Source: Xestospongia muta
Taxonomy: Eukaryota > Porifera > Demospongiae > Haplosclerida > Petrosiidae
Reading direction: 5' to 3'
Assembly (NCBI GenBank): GCA_963693285.1
Contig: OY848928.1
Span: 2,480,501-2,544,500 of the forward strand
Length of the DNA: 64,000 nucleotides
Positions 1 to 10,133 of this stretch are shown here, one piece after another. The stretch's first letter is position 1. Each line of letters opens with the position of its first letter. The notes under the pieces are model-generated. The model saw only the letters and a list, made by a program, of their open reading frames with translations. It was not told the DNA's origin and ran no database searches. A program made the position numbers and the translations under genes.

Positions 1-1738
1 TTAGTAAGTTTATCTCTCTTAAATATACTAATAAAGTAGTCTAAATAGGTTAAAACTCTAAAATAAAGAGTTTAGAGCTTTTTTAAAGGTAAAAAAAATT
101 AGAAATTAACTGTGAAAACTGGTTAAATAAGCTGATTTAAGAGTTTAGTAAGTTTATCTGTCTTAAATATACTAATAAAGTAGTCTAAATAGGTTAAAAC
201 TCTAAAATAAAGAGTTTAGAGCTTTCTAAAAGTTAAAAAAGATTGGAAATTAACTGTGAAAACTGGTTAAATAAGCTGATCTAAAGAGTTTAGTAAGTTT
301 ATCTGTCTTAAATATACTAATAAAGTAGTCTAAATAGGTTAAAACTCTAAAATAAAGAGTTTAGAGCTTTTTCAAAGTTGAAAAAGATTAGAAATTAACG
401 GTGAAAACTGGTTAAATAAGCTGATCTAAAGAGTTTAGTAAGTTTATCTCTCTTAAATATACTAATAAAGTAGTCTAAATAGGTTAAAACTCTAAAATAA
501 AGAGGTTAGAGCTTTTTGAAAGTTAAAAATGATTAGAAATTAACTGTGAAAACTGGTTAAATAAGCTGATCTAAAGAGTTTAGTAAGTTTATCTGTCTTA
601 AATATACTAATAAAGTAGTCTAAATAGGTTAAAACTCTAAAATAAAGAGTTTAGAGCTTTTTAAAAGTTGAAAAAGATTAGAAATTAACTTTGAAAACTG
701 GTTAAATAAGCTGATCTAAAGAGTTTAGTAAGTTTATCTGTCTTAAATATAATAATAAAGTAGTCTAAACAGGTTAAAACTCTAAAATAAAGAGTTTAGA
801 GCCTTTTCAAAGGAAAAAAAGATTAAAAATAAACTGTGAAAACTGGTTAAATAAGCTGATCTAAATAGTTTAGTAAGTTTATCTGTCTTAAATATACTAA
901 TAAAGTAGTCTAAATAGGTTAAAAATCTAAAATAAAGAGTTTAGAGCTTTTTTAAAGGTAAAAAAAATTAGAAATTAACTGTGAAAACTGGTTAAATAAG
1001 CTGATTTAAGAGTTTAGTAAGTTTATCTGTCTTAAATATACTAATAAAGTAGTCTAAATAGGTTAAAACTCTAAAATAAAGAGTTTAGAGCTTTCTAAAA
1101 GTTAAAAAAGATTGGAAATTAACTGTGAAAACTGGTTAAATAAGCTGATCTAAAGAGTTTAGTAAGTTTATCTGTCTTAAATATACTAATAAAGTAGTCT
1201 AAATAGGTTAAAACTCTAAAATAAAGAGTTTAGAGCTTTTTCAAAGTTGAAAAAGATTAGAAATTAACGGTGAAAACTGGTTAAATAAGCTGATCTAAAG
1301 AGTTTAGTAAGTTTATCTCTCTTAAATATACTAATAAAGTAGTCTAAATAGGTTAAAACTCTAAAATAAAGAGGTTAGAGCTTTTTGAAAGTTAAAAATG
1401 ATTAGAAATTAACTGTGAAAACTGGTTAAATAAGCTGATCTAAAGAGTTTAGTAAGTTTATCTGTCTTAAATATACTAATAAAGTAGTCTAAATAGGTTA
1501 AAACTCTAAAATAAAGAGTTTAGAGCTTTTTAAAAGTTGAAAAAGATTAGAAATTAACTTTGAAAACTGGTTAAATAAGCTGATCTAAAGAGTTTAGTAA
1601 GTTTATTTGTCTTAAATATAATAATAAAGTAGTCTAAACAGGTTAAAACTCTAAAATAAAGAGTTTAGAGCTTTTTCAAAGGAAAAAAAGATTAGAAATA
1701 AACTGTGAAAACTGGTTAAATAAGCTGATCTAAATAGT
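1..1738 (+). repeat. Two copies of an 869-bp higher-order repeat (6-mer)
   Basis: 1-869 and 870-1738 are near-identical blocks of six monomers (five of 145 bp and one of 144 bp). Shared private variants show this. The GATTTAAGAG form that shortens one monomer occurs at about 135 and 1004. The GAGGTTAGAG variant occurs in both copies. AGGAAAAAAAGATT is at 811 and 1680, exactly 869 bp apart. The copies differ by only a few substitutions, so the block duplication is much younger than the divergence between neighbouring monomers. Confidence 0.93.
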
Positions 1739-4480
1739 TTAGTAAGTTTATCTGTCTTAAATATACTAATAAAGTAGTCTAAATAGGTTAAAAATCTAAA
1801 ATAAAGAGTTTAGAGCTTTTTGAAAGTTAAAAAAGATTAGAAATTAACTGTGAAAACTGGTTAAATAAGCTGATCTAAAGAGTTTAGTAAGTTTATCTGT
1901 CTTAAATATACTAATAAAGTAGTCTAAATAGGTTAAAACTCTAAAATAAAGAGTTTAGAGCTTTTTGAAAGTTAAAAAAGATTGGAAATTAACTGTGAAA
2001 ACTGGTTAAATAAGCCGATCTAAAGAGTTTAGTAAGTTTATCTGTCTTAAATATACTAATAAGGTAGTCTAAATAGGTTAAAACTCTAAAATAAAGAGTT
2101 TAGAGCTTTTTGAAAGTTAAAAAAGATTGGAAATTAACTGTGAAAACTGCTTAAATAAGCTGATCTAAAGAGTTTAGTAAGTTTATCTCTCTTAAATATA
2201 CTAATAAAGTAGTCTAAATAGGTTAAAACTCTAAAATAAAGAGTTTAGAGCTTTTTTAAAGGTAAAAAAAATTAGAAATTAACTGTGAAAACTGGTTAAA
2301 TAAGCTGATCTAAAGAGTTTAGTAAGTTTATCTGTCTTAAATATACTAATAAAGTAGTCTAAATAGGTTAAAACTCTAAAATAAAGAGTTTAGAGCTTTT
2401 TCAAAGTTAAAAAAGATTAGAAATTAACTGTGAAAACTGGTTAAATAAGCTGATCTAAAGAGTTTAGTAAGTTTATCTCTATTAAATATACTAATAAAGT
2501 AGTCTAAATAGGTTAAAACTCTAAAATAAAGAGTTTAGAGCTTTTTGAAAGTTAAAAAAGATTAGAAATTAACTGTGAAAACCGGTTAAATAAGCTGATC
2601 TAAAGAGTTTAGTAAGTTTATCTGTCTTAAATATACTAATAAAGTAGTCTAAATAGGTTAAAACTCTAAAATAAAGATTTTAGAGCTTTTTGAAAGTTAA
2701 AAAAGATTAGAAATTAACTGTGAAAACCGGTTAAATAAGCTGATCTAAAGAGTTTAGTAAGTTTATCTCTCTTAAATATACTAATAAAGTAGTCTAAATA
2801 GGTTAAAACTCTAAAATAAAGAGTTTAGAGCTTTTTCAAGGTTGAAAAAGATTAGAAATTAACGGTGAAAACTGGTTAAATAAGCTGATCTAAAGAGTTT
2901 AGTAAGTTTATCTCTCTTAAATATACTAATAAAGTAGTCTAAATAGGTTAAAACTCTAAAATAAAGAGTTTAGAGCTTTTTAAAAGTTGAAAAAGATTAG
3001 AAATTAACTTTGAAAACTGGTTAAATAAGCTGATCTAAAGAGTTTAGTAAGTTTATCTGTCTTAAATATAATAATAAAGTAGTCTAAACAGGTTAAAACT
3101 CTAAAATAAAGAGTTTAGAGCTTTTTCAAAGGAAAAAAAGATTAGAAATAAACTGTGAAAACTGGTTAAATAAGCTGATCTAAATAGTTTAGTAAGTTTA
3201 TCTGTCTTAAATATACTAATAAAGTAGTCTAAATAGGTTAAAAATCGAAAATAAAGAGTTTAGAGCTTTTTGAAAGTTAAAAAAGATTAGAAATTAACTG
3301 TGAAAACTGGTTAAATAAGCTGATCTAAAGAGTTTAGTAAGTTTATCTGTCTTAAATATACTAATAAAGTAGTCTAAATAGGTTAAAACTCTAAAATAAA
3401 GAGTTTAGAGCTTTTTGAAAGTTAAAAAAGATTGGAAATTAACTGTGAAAACTGGTTAAATAAGCCGATCTAAAGAGTTTAGTAAGTTTATCTGTCTTAA
3501 ATATACTAATAAGGTAGTCTAAATAGGTTAAAACTCAAAAATAAAGAGTTTAGAGCTTTTTGAAAGTTAAAACAGATTGGAAATTAACTGTGAAAACTAC
3601 TTAAATAAGCTGATCTAAAGAGTTTAGTAAGTTTATCTGTCTTAAATATACTAATAAAGTAGTCTAAATAGGTTAAAACTCTAAAATAAAGATTTTAGAG
3701 CTTTTTTAAAGGTAAAAAAAATTAGAAATTAACTGTGAAAACTGGTTAAATAAGCTGATCTAAAGAGTTTAGTAAGTTTATCTGTCTTAAATATACTAAT
3801 AAAGTAGTCTAAATAGGTTAAAACTCTAAAATAAAGAGTTTAGAGCTTTTTGAAAGTTAAAAAAGATTAGAAATTAACTGTGAAAACTGGTTAAATAAGC
3901 TGATCTAAAGAGTTTAGTAAGTTTATCTGTCTTAAATATACTAATAAAGTAGTGTAAATAGGTTAAAACTCTAAAATAAAGAGTTTAGAGCTTTTTGAAA
4001 GTTAAAAAAGATTGGAAATTAACTGTGAAACTGGTTAAATAAGCTGATCTAAAGAGTTTAGTAAGTTTATCTGTCTTAAATATACTAATAAGGTAGTCTA
4101 AATAGGTTAAAACTCTAAAATAAAGAGTTTAGAGCTTTTTGAAAGTTAAAAAAGATTGGAAATTAACTGTGAAAACTGCTTAAATAAGCTGATCTAAAGA
4201 GTTTAGTAAGTTTATCTGTCTTAAATATACTAATAAAGTAGTCTAAATAGGTTAAAACTCTAAAATAAAGATTTTAGAGCTTTTTTAAAGGTAAAAAAAA
4301 TTAGAAATTAACTGTGAAAACTGGTTAAATAAGCTGATCTAAAGAGTTTAGTAAGTTTATCTGTCTTAAATATACTAATAAAGTAGTCTAAATAGGTTAA
4401 AACTCTAAAATAAAGAGTTTAGAGCTTTTTCAAAGTTAAAAAGATTAGAAATTAACTGTGAAAACTGGTTAAATAAGCTG
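1560..4480 (+). repeat. Two copies of a 1450-bp higher-order repeat (10-mer)
   Basis: Markers repeat at an offset of 1450 bp, or exactly ten monomers: AACTTTGAAAACTGG at about 1556 and 3006, AGGAAAAAAAG at 1680 and 3130, AAGCCGATC at 2015 and 3465, and CTTTTTTAAAGG at 2251 and 3701. The second copy holds an extra nested duplication of four monomers. AAGGTAGTC is at about 3512 and 4091, and CTTTTTTAAAGG at 3701 and 4280, both 579 bp apart. The left edge overlaps the second 869-bp unit, so the two higher-order registers share monomers. Limits are approximate. Confidence 0.87.
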
Positions 4481-5447
4481 ATCTAAAGAGTTTAGTAAGT
4501 TTATCTCTCTTAAATATACTAATAAAGTAGTCTAAATAGGTTAAAACTCTAAAATAAAGAGTTTAGAGCTTTTTGAAAGTTAAAAAAGATTAGAAATTAA
4601 CTGTGAAAACCGGTTAAATAAGCTGATCTAAAGAGTTTAGTAAGTTTATCTGTCTTAAATATACTAATAAAGTAGTCTAAATAGGTTAAAACTCTAAAAT
4701 AAAGAGTTTAGAGCTATTAGAAAGTTGAAAAAGATTAGAAATTAACTGTGAAAACTGGTTAAATAAGCTGATCTAAAGAGTTTAGTAAGTTTATCTGTCT
4801 TAAATATACTAATAAAGTAGTCTAAATAGGTTAAAACTCTAAAATAAAGAGTTTAGAGCTTTTTTAAAGGTAAAAAAGATTAGAAATTAACGGTGAAAAC
4901 TGGTTAAATAAGCTGATCTAAAGAGTTTAGTAAGTTTATCTGTCTTAAATATACTAATAAAGTAGTCTAAATAGGTTAAAACTCTAAAATAAAGAGTTTA
5001 GAGCTTTTTGAAAGTTAAAAAAGATTGGAAATTAACTGTGAAAACTGGTTAAATAAGCCGATCTCAAGAGTTTAGTAAGTTTATCTGTCTTAAATATACT
5101 AATAAAGTAGTCGAAACAGGTTAAAACTCTAAAATAAAGAGTTTAGAGCTTTTTAAAAGATGAAAAAGATTAGAAATTAACTGTGAAAACTGGTTAAATA
5201 AGCTGATCTAAAGAGTTTAGTAAGTTTATCTCACTTAAATATACTAATAAAGTAGTCTAAATTGGTTAAAACTCTAAATAAAGAGTTTAGAGCTTTTTGA
5301 AAGTTGAAAAAGATTAGAAATTAACTGTGAAAACTGGTTAAATAAGCTGATCTAAAGAGTTTAGTAAGTTTATCTCTCTTAAATACACTAATAAAGTAGT
5401 CTAAATAGGTTAAAATTCTAAAATAAAGAGTTTAGAGCTTTTGAAAG

Positions 5448-5450
5448 TCA
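5448..5450. other. Satellite orientation switch (inversion breakpoint)
   Basis: Plus-orientation satellite runs to GAGCTTTTGAAAGT (ending about 5447). From about 5451 the sequence is CACAGTTAATTTC, which is the opposite-strand reading of a different monomer position. Only about two or three bases (CA) lie between, with no transposon or unique sequence. The breakpoints fall at different phases of the monomer, so this is a break-and-join and not a mirror at one axis. It could be a real inversion or an assembly join. Confidence 0.9.
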
Positions 5451-8400
5451 CACAGTTAATTTCTAATCTTTTTCAACTTTCAAAAAGCTCTAAACTCTTT
5501 ATTTTAGAGTTTTAACCTATTTAGACTACTTTATTAGTATATTTAAGACAGATAAACTTACTAAACTCTTTAGATCAGCTTATTTAACCAGTTTTCACAG
5601 TTAATTTCTAATCTTTTTCAATTTTCAAAAAGCTCTAAACTCTTTATTTTAGAGTGTTAACCTATTTAGACTACTTTATTAGTATATTTAACAGAGATAA
5701 ACTTACTAAACTCTTTAGATCAGCTTATTTAACCAGTTTTCACAGTTAATTTCTAATCTTTTTTAACTTAGAAAAAGCTCTAAACTCTTTATTTTAGAGT
5801 TTTAACCTATTTAGACTACTTTATTAGTATATTTAAGACAGATAAACTTACTAAACTCTTTAGATCAGCTTATTTAACCAGTTTTCACAGTTAATTTCTA
5901 ATCTTTTTTACCTTTAAAAAAGCTCTAAACTCTTTATTTTAGAGTTTTAACCTATTTAGACTACTTTATTAGTATATTTAAGACAGATAAACTTACTAAA
6001 CTCTTTAGATCAGCTTATTTAACCAGTTTTCACAGTTAATTTCTAATCTTTTTTAACTTTCAAAAAGCTCTAAACTCTTTATTTTAGATTTTTAACCTAT
6101 TTAGACTACTTTATTAGTATATTTAAGACAGATAAACTTACTAAACTCTTTAGATCAGCTTATTTAACCAGTTTTCACAGTTTATTTCTAATCTTTTTTT
6201 CCTTTGAAAAAGGTCTAAACTCTTTATTTTAGAGTTTTAACCTATTTAGACTACTTTATTAGTATATTTAAGACAGATAAACTTACTAAACTCTTTAGAT
6301 CAGCTTATTTAACCATTTTTCAAAGTTAATTTCTAATCTTTTTTAACTTTCAAAAAGCTCTAAACTCTTTATTTTAGAGTTTTAACCTATTTAGACTACT
6401 TTATTAGTATATTTAAGACAGATAAACTTACTAAACTCTTTACATCAGCTTATTTAACCAGTTTTCACAGTTAATTTCTAATCTTTTTTAACTTTCAAAA
6501 GCTCTAAACTCTTTATTTTAGAATTTTAACCTATTTAGACTACTTTATTAGTGTATTTAAGACAGATAAACTTACTAAACTCTTTAGATCAGCTTATTTA
6601 ACCAGTTTTCACAGTTAATTTCTAATCTTTTTCAACTTTCAAAAAGCTCTAAACTCTTTATTTTAGAGTTTTAACCTATTTAGACTACTTTATTAGTATA
6701 TTTAAGTGAGATAAACTTACTAAACTCTTTAGATCAGCTTATTTAACCAGTTTTCACAGTTAATTTCTAATCTTTTTTAATCTTTTTTTAGCTTTAAAAA
6801 AGCTCTAAACTCTTTATTTTAGAGTTTTAACCTATTTAGACTACTTTATTAGTATATTTAAGACAGATAAACTTACTAAACTCTTTAGATCAGCTTATTT
6901 AACCAGTTTTCACAGTTAATTTCTAATCTTTTTTAACTTTTAAAAAGCTCTAAACTCTTTATTTTAGAGTTTTAACCTATTTAGACTACTTTATTAGTAT
7001 ATTTAAGACAGATAAACTTACTAAATTCTTTAGATCAGCTTATTTAACCAGTTTTCACAGTTAATTTCTAATCTTTTTTAACTTTCAAAAAGCTCTAAAC
7101 TCTTTATTTTAGAGTTTTAACCTATTTAGACTACGTTATTAGTATATTTAAGAGAGATAAACTTACTAAACTCTTTAGATCAGCTTATTTAACCAGTTTT
7201 CACAGTTAATTTCTAATCTTTTTCAACTTTGAAAAAGCTCTAAACTCTTTATTTTAGAGTTTTAACCTATTTAGACTACTTTATTAGTATATTAAAGAGA
7301 GATAAACTTACTAAACTCTTTAGATCAGCTTATTTAACCAGTTTTCACAGTTAATTTCTAATCATTTTTAACTTTCAAAAAGCTCTAAACTCTTTATTTT
7401 AGAGTTTTAACCTATTTAGACTACTTTATTAGTATATTTAAGACAGATAAACTTACTAAACTCTATAGATCAGCTTATTTAACCAGTTTTCACCGTTAAT
7501 TTCTAATCTTTTTCAACTTTGAAAAAGCTCTAAACTCTTTATTTTAGAGTTTTAACCTATTTAGACTACTTTATTAGTATATTTAAGACAGATAAACTTA
7601 CTAAACTCTTTAGATCAGCTTATTTAACCAGTTTTCACAGTTAATTTCTAATTTTTTTTAACTTTGAGAAAGCTCTAAATTCTTTATTTTAGAGTTTTAA
7701 CCTATTTAGACTACTTTATTAGTATATTTAAGACACATAAACTTACTAAACTCTTAAATCAGCTTATTTAACCAGTTTTCACAGTTAATTTCTAACTTTT
7801 TTTACCTTTAAAAAAGCTCTAAACTCTTTATTTTAGAGTTTTAACCTATTTAGACTACTTTATTAGTATATTTAAGACAGATAAACTTACTAAACTCTTT
7901 AGATCAGCTTATTTAACCAGTTTTCACAGTTAATTTCTAATCTTTTTTACCTTTAAAAAAGCTCTAAACTCTTTATTTTAGAGTTTTAACCTATTTAGAC
8001 TACTTTATTAGTATATTTAAGACAGATAAACTTACTAAACTCTTTAGATCAGCTTATTTAACCAGTTTTCACAGTTAATTTCTAATCTTTTTCAACTTTC
8101 AAAAAGCTCTAAACTCTTTATTTTAGAGTTTTAACCTATTTAGACTACTTTATTAGTATATTTAAGACAGATAAACTTACTAAACTCTTTAGATCAGCTT
8201 ATTTAACCAGTTTTCACAGTTAATTTCTAATTTTTTTTAACTTTTAGAAAGCTCTAAATTCTTTATTTTAGAGTTTTAACCTATTTAGACTACTTTATTA
8301 GTATATTTAAGACACATAAACTTATTAAACTCTTAAATCAGCTTATTTAACCAGTTTTCACAGTTAATTTCTAACTTTTTTTACCTTTAAAAAAGCTATA

Positions 8401-9457
8401 AACTCTTTATTTTAGAGTTTTAACCTATTTAGACTACTTTATTAGTATATTTAAGACAGATAAACTTACTAAACTCTTTAGATCAGCTTATTTAACCAGT
8501 TTTCACAGTTAATTTCTAATCTTTTTTACCTTTAAAAAAGCTCTAAACTCTTTATTTTAGAGTTTTAACCTATTTAGACTACTTTATTAGTATATTTATG
8601 ACAGATAAACTTACTAAACTCTTTAGATCAGCTTATTTAACAAGTTTTCACAGTTAATTTCTAATCTTTTTTACCTTTAAAAAAGCTCTAAACTCTTTAT
8701 TTTAGAGTTTTAACCTATTTAGACTACTTTATTAGTATATTTAAGAGAGATAAACTTACTAAACTCTTTAGATCAGCTTATTTAACCAGTTTTCACCGTT
8801 AATTTCTAATCTTTTTCAACTTTGAAAAAGCTCTAAACTCTTTATTTTAGAGTTTTAACCTATTTAGACTACTTTATTAGTATATTTAAGACAGATAAAC
8901 TTACTAAACTCTTTAGATCAGCTTATTTAACCAGTTTTCACAGTTAATTTCTAATTTTTTTAACTTTTAGAAAGCTCTAAACTCTTTATTTTAGAGTTTT
9001 AACCTATTTAGACTACTTTATTAGTATATTTAAGACACATAAAACTTACTAAACTCTTAAATCAGCTTATTTAACCAGATTCACAGTTAATTTCTAATTT
9101 TTTTTACCTTTAAAAAAGCTCTAAACTCTTTATTTTAGAGTTTTAACCTATTTAGACTACTTTATTAGTATATTTAAGACAGGTAAACTTACTAAACTCT
9201 TTAGATCAGCTTATTTAACCAGTTTTCACAGTTAATTTCTAATCTTTTTCAACTTTCAAAAAGCTCTAAACTCTTTATTTTAGAGTTTTAACCTATTTAG
9301 ACTACTTTATTAGTATATTTAAGACAGATAAACTTACTAAAGTCTTTAGATCAGCTTATTTAACCAGTTTTCACAGTTAATTCCTAATCTTTTTCAACTT
9401 TGAAAAAGCTCTAAACTCTTTATTTTAGAGTTTTAACCTATTTAGACTACTTTATTA
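5451..9457 (-). repeat. Satellite array B, minus orientation
   Basis: About 27.6 monomers of the same satellite read on the other strand, continuous from the inversion to the transposon. A cassette with GACACATAAAC followed by CTCTTAAATCAGC and CTAAC or CTAATTTTTTTTACC recurs at 7732, 8311 and 9034, which are spacings of four and five monomers. Another variant, CACAGTTTATTTC followed by CCTTTGAAAAAGG near 6177-6213, recurs near 23515-23549 and is the reverse complement of a marker in array A. No reading frame or gene is present. Confidence 0.97.
6764..6790. repeat. Micro-duplication inside one monomer
   Basis: The run TAATCTTTTTT is present twice in tandem here, where other monomers have it once. 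This adds about 11 bp to a single monomer just before GCTTTAAAAAAGCTC. It looks like a slippage event within the AT-rich variable window, and I did not find the same form elsewhere. Confidence 0.8.
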
Positions 9458-9460
9458 TTT

Positions 9461-9486
9461 TATGCCCTTTGAGCGCGAAGGGCATA
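9461..9486. repeat. Left-end palindrome of the transposon
   Basis: TATGCCCTT (9461-9469) pairs with AAGGGCATA (9478-9486), giving a 9-bp stem and an 8-nt loop. The stem straddles the left terminal repeat. Such subterminal dyads are common binding sites for transposases; that role here is inference. Confidence 0.75.
9465..9477 (+). repeat. Left terminal inverted repeat of the transposon
   Basis: CCCTTTGAGCGCG is matched perfectly by its reverse complement at 10117-10129. The preceding bases 9458-9464 are TTTTATG, where the satellite would read GTATATTTAA. The left copy of the expected TTAA duplication is therefore mutated or rearranged. Confidence 0.9.
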
Positions 9487-9662
9487 TATTTATACACGCG
9501 CGATACATTGTATAAACGCGGAAGTCATATTTTTATAACCAGGTGAAAAAATTTTCATTATTAATAAAACAGGTGTGTCTGTGGCTCTTATGTTTTGATT
9601 GCTGTGCTTTGATCTTCTTTTCTACTCTGCTTTGATCTTCTATATCAAGTTTCTTCTGTACG

Positions 9663-9800
9663 ATGGCAAAAATGTTATCTAGAAAGGAAGTGTTGGACCT
9701 TGTTTTTGATGATGACTGCTTTGATGAACATGATAGTAAAGATGAATTTGATGTCTACATTGATGACAGTGAAATTACTTTAACATCGCTACAAACATAA
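9663..9800 (+). pseudogene. Remnant of a piggyBac-type transposase N-terminus (45 codons)
   Basis: The frame opens with ATG at 9663 and ends with TAA at 9798-9800. It encodes MAKMLSRKEVLDLVFDDD at the start and is strongly acidic throughout residues 16-37 (about a dozen Asp or Glu). PiggyBac-superfamily transposases commonly begin with a short segment of the type Leu-Ser-x-x-Glu-Val-Leu followed by acidic, Ser/Asp-rich sequence, before the catalytic domain with its three conserved Asp residues. Here the frame stops at 45 codons and no catalytic domain follows, so it cannot encode a working enzyme. A second in-frame Met at codon 4 is an alternative start. The assignment rests on general resemblance plus its place between TTAA-type terminal repeats. 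A chance frame is possible, but the acidic bias and central position favour a remnant. Confidence 0.5.
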
Positions 9801-10084
9801 TATAATACCATATAATTGTCAACAAATCATTACACATCTTTTACCACACCACAATCTATTTAAAAAGAACTTATAACTAACTTACTTATTTGATGAGCTT
9901 ATCCCAGAAAATAACTCGCCTGACGCTTAAAAATAGTTTAATCAACACTTCCACAAGAATTAGAGTTAGTAAAACGTTTTAACAGCATTGTTTCATATCA
10001 ATAACAAGTAAAAACACAAACAAAACTCAAAAAAACACGCATGGCAACATCACCTCACTCAAAGATCACCTTTGAATCAAGCTT

Positions 10085-10120
10085 CGCGTGGGGGCGTGGA
10101 AGACGGGGAACGCCCACGCG
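10085..10120. repeat. Right-end subterminal palindrome of the transposon
   Basis: CGCGTGGG (10085-10092) pairs with CCCACGCG (10113-10120) around a G-rich 20-nt centre. It lies directly inside the right terminal repeat and is the most GC-rich stretch in the window. The left-end palindrome has a different sequence, so the two ends are not symmetrical beyond the 13-bp terminal repeat. Confidence 0.75.
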
Positions 10121-10129
10121 CTCAAAGGG
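10117..10129 (-). repeat. Right terminal inverted repeat of the transposon
   Basis: CGCGCTCAAAGGG is the exact reverse complement of the left end at 9465-9477. It abuts TTAA at 10130, where the satellite resumes as TTAAGACAGATAAAC. Confidence 0.92.
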
Positions 10130-10133
10130 TTAA
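10130..10133. other. TTAA target site at transposon right edge
   Basis: In ordinary monomers the satellite reads GTATATTTAAGACAG. The TTAA here is that native TTAA, so the element sits exactly at a satellite TTAA. Array B stops at TTTATTA (9457), just six bases before this point in the monomer, so the two sides are in register and belong to a single interrupted monomer. Confidence 0.85.

Larger units (their letters stand above)
1..5447 (+). repeat. Satellite array A, 145-bp monomer, plus orientation
   Basis: About 37.6 head-to-tail monomers. The anchor TTAGTAAG falls at 1, 145, 290, 435 and 580, giving steps of 144, 145, 145 and 145 bp. Monomers differ from each other mainly in the stretch after GAGCTTT (for example TTAAAGGTAAAAAA, TCAAAGTTGAAAAA, TGAAAGTTAAAAAA). 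Stop codons are dense in every frame and no gene is present. A few monomers carry marker changes that recur at fixed spacing, such as AAGCCGATC at 2015 and 3465, which reveals higher-order repeats. The array is cut by the window start, so its true left limit is unknown. Calling this orientation plus is arbitrary. Confidence 0.98.
9465..10129 (+). mobile_element. Non-autonomous piggyBac-like DNA transposon (665 bp)
   Basis: This is the only non-satellite DNA in the window. It begins CCCTTTGAGCGCG and ends with the exact reverse complement CGCGCTCAAAGGG, a 13-bp perfect terminal inverted repeat. The right end is followed by TTAA (10130-10133), the target sequence used by the piggyBac superfamily, whose ends commonly begin CCC or CCT next to TTAA. 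At 665 bp it is far too short to encode a transposase of the usual 500-600 residues. It carries only a 45-codon frame resembling an acidic transposase N-terminus, so it is probably an internal-deletion derivative. CpG-rich ends contrast with the CpG-free satellite. Apart from that frame, the interior (about 9510-9660 and 9801-10080) is AT-rich with nothing recognisable. The left flank does not show an intact TTAA. The superfamily call rests on ends and target, not on a catalytic domain. Confidence 0.8.

Noticed and set aside
5440..5460. Transposon or unique sequence at the inversion
   Set aside because: Only about two or three bases separate the two orientations, and both sides are ordinary satellite.
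9458..10133. A complete transposase or host gene in the island
   Set aside because: The longest sensible frame is 45 codons, and the rest of the 665 bp is too short for a catalytic domain.
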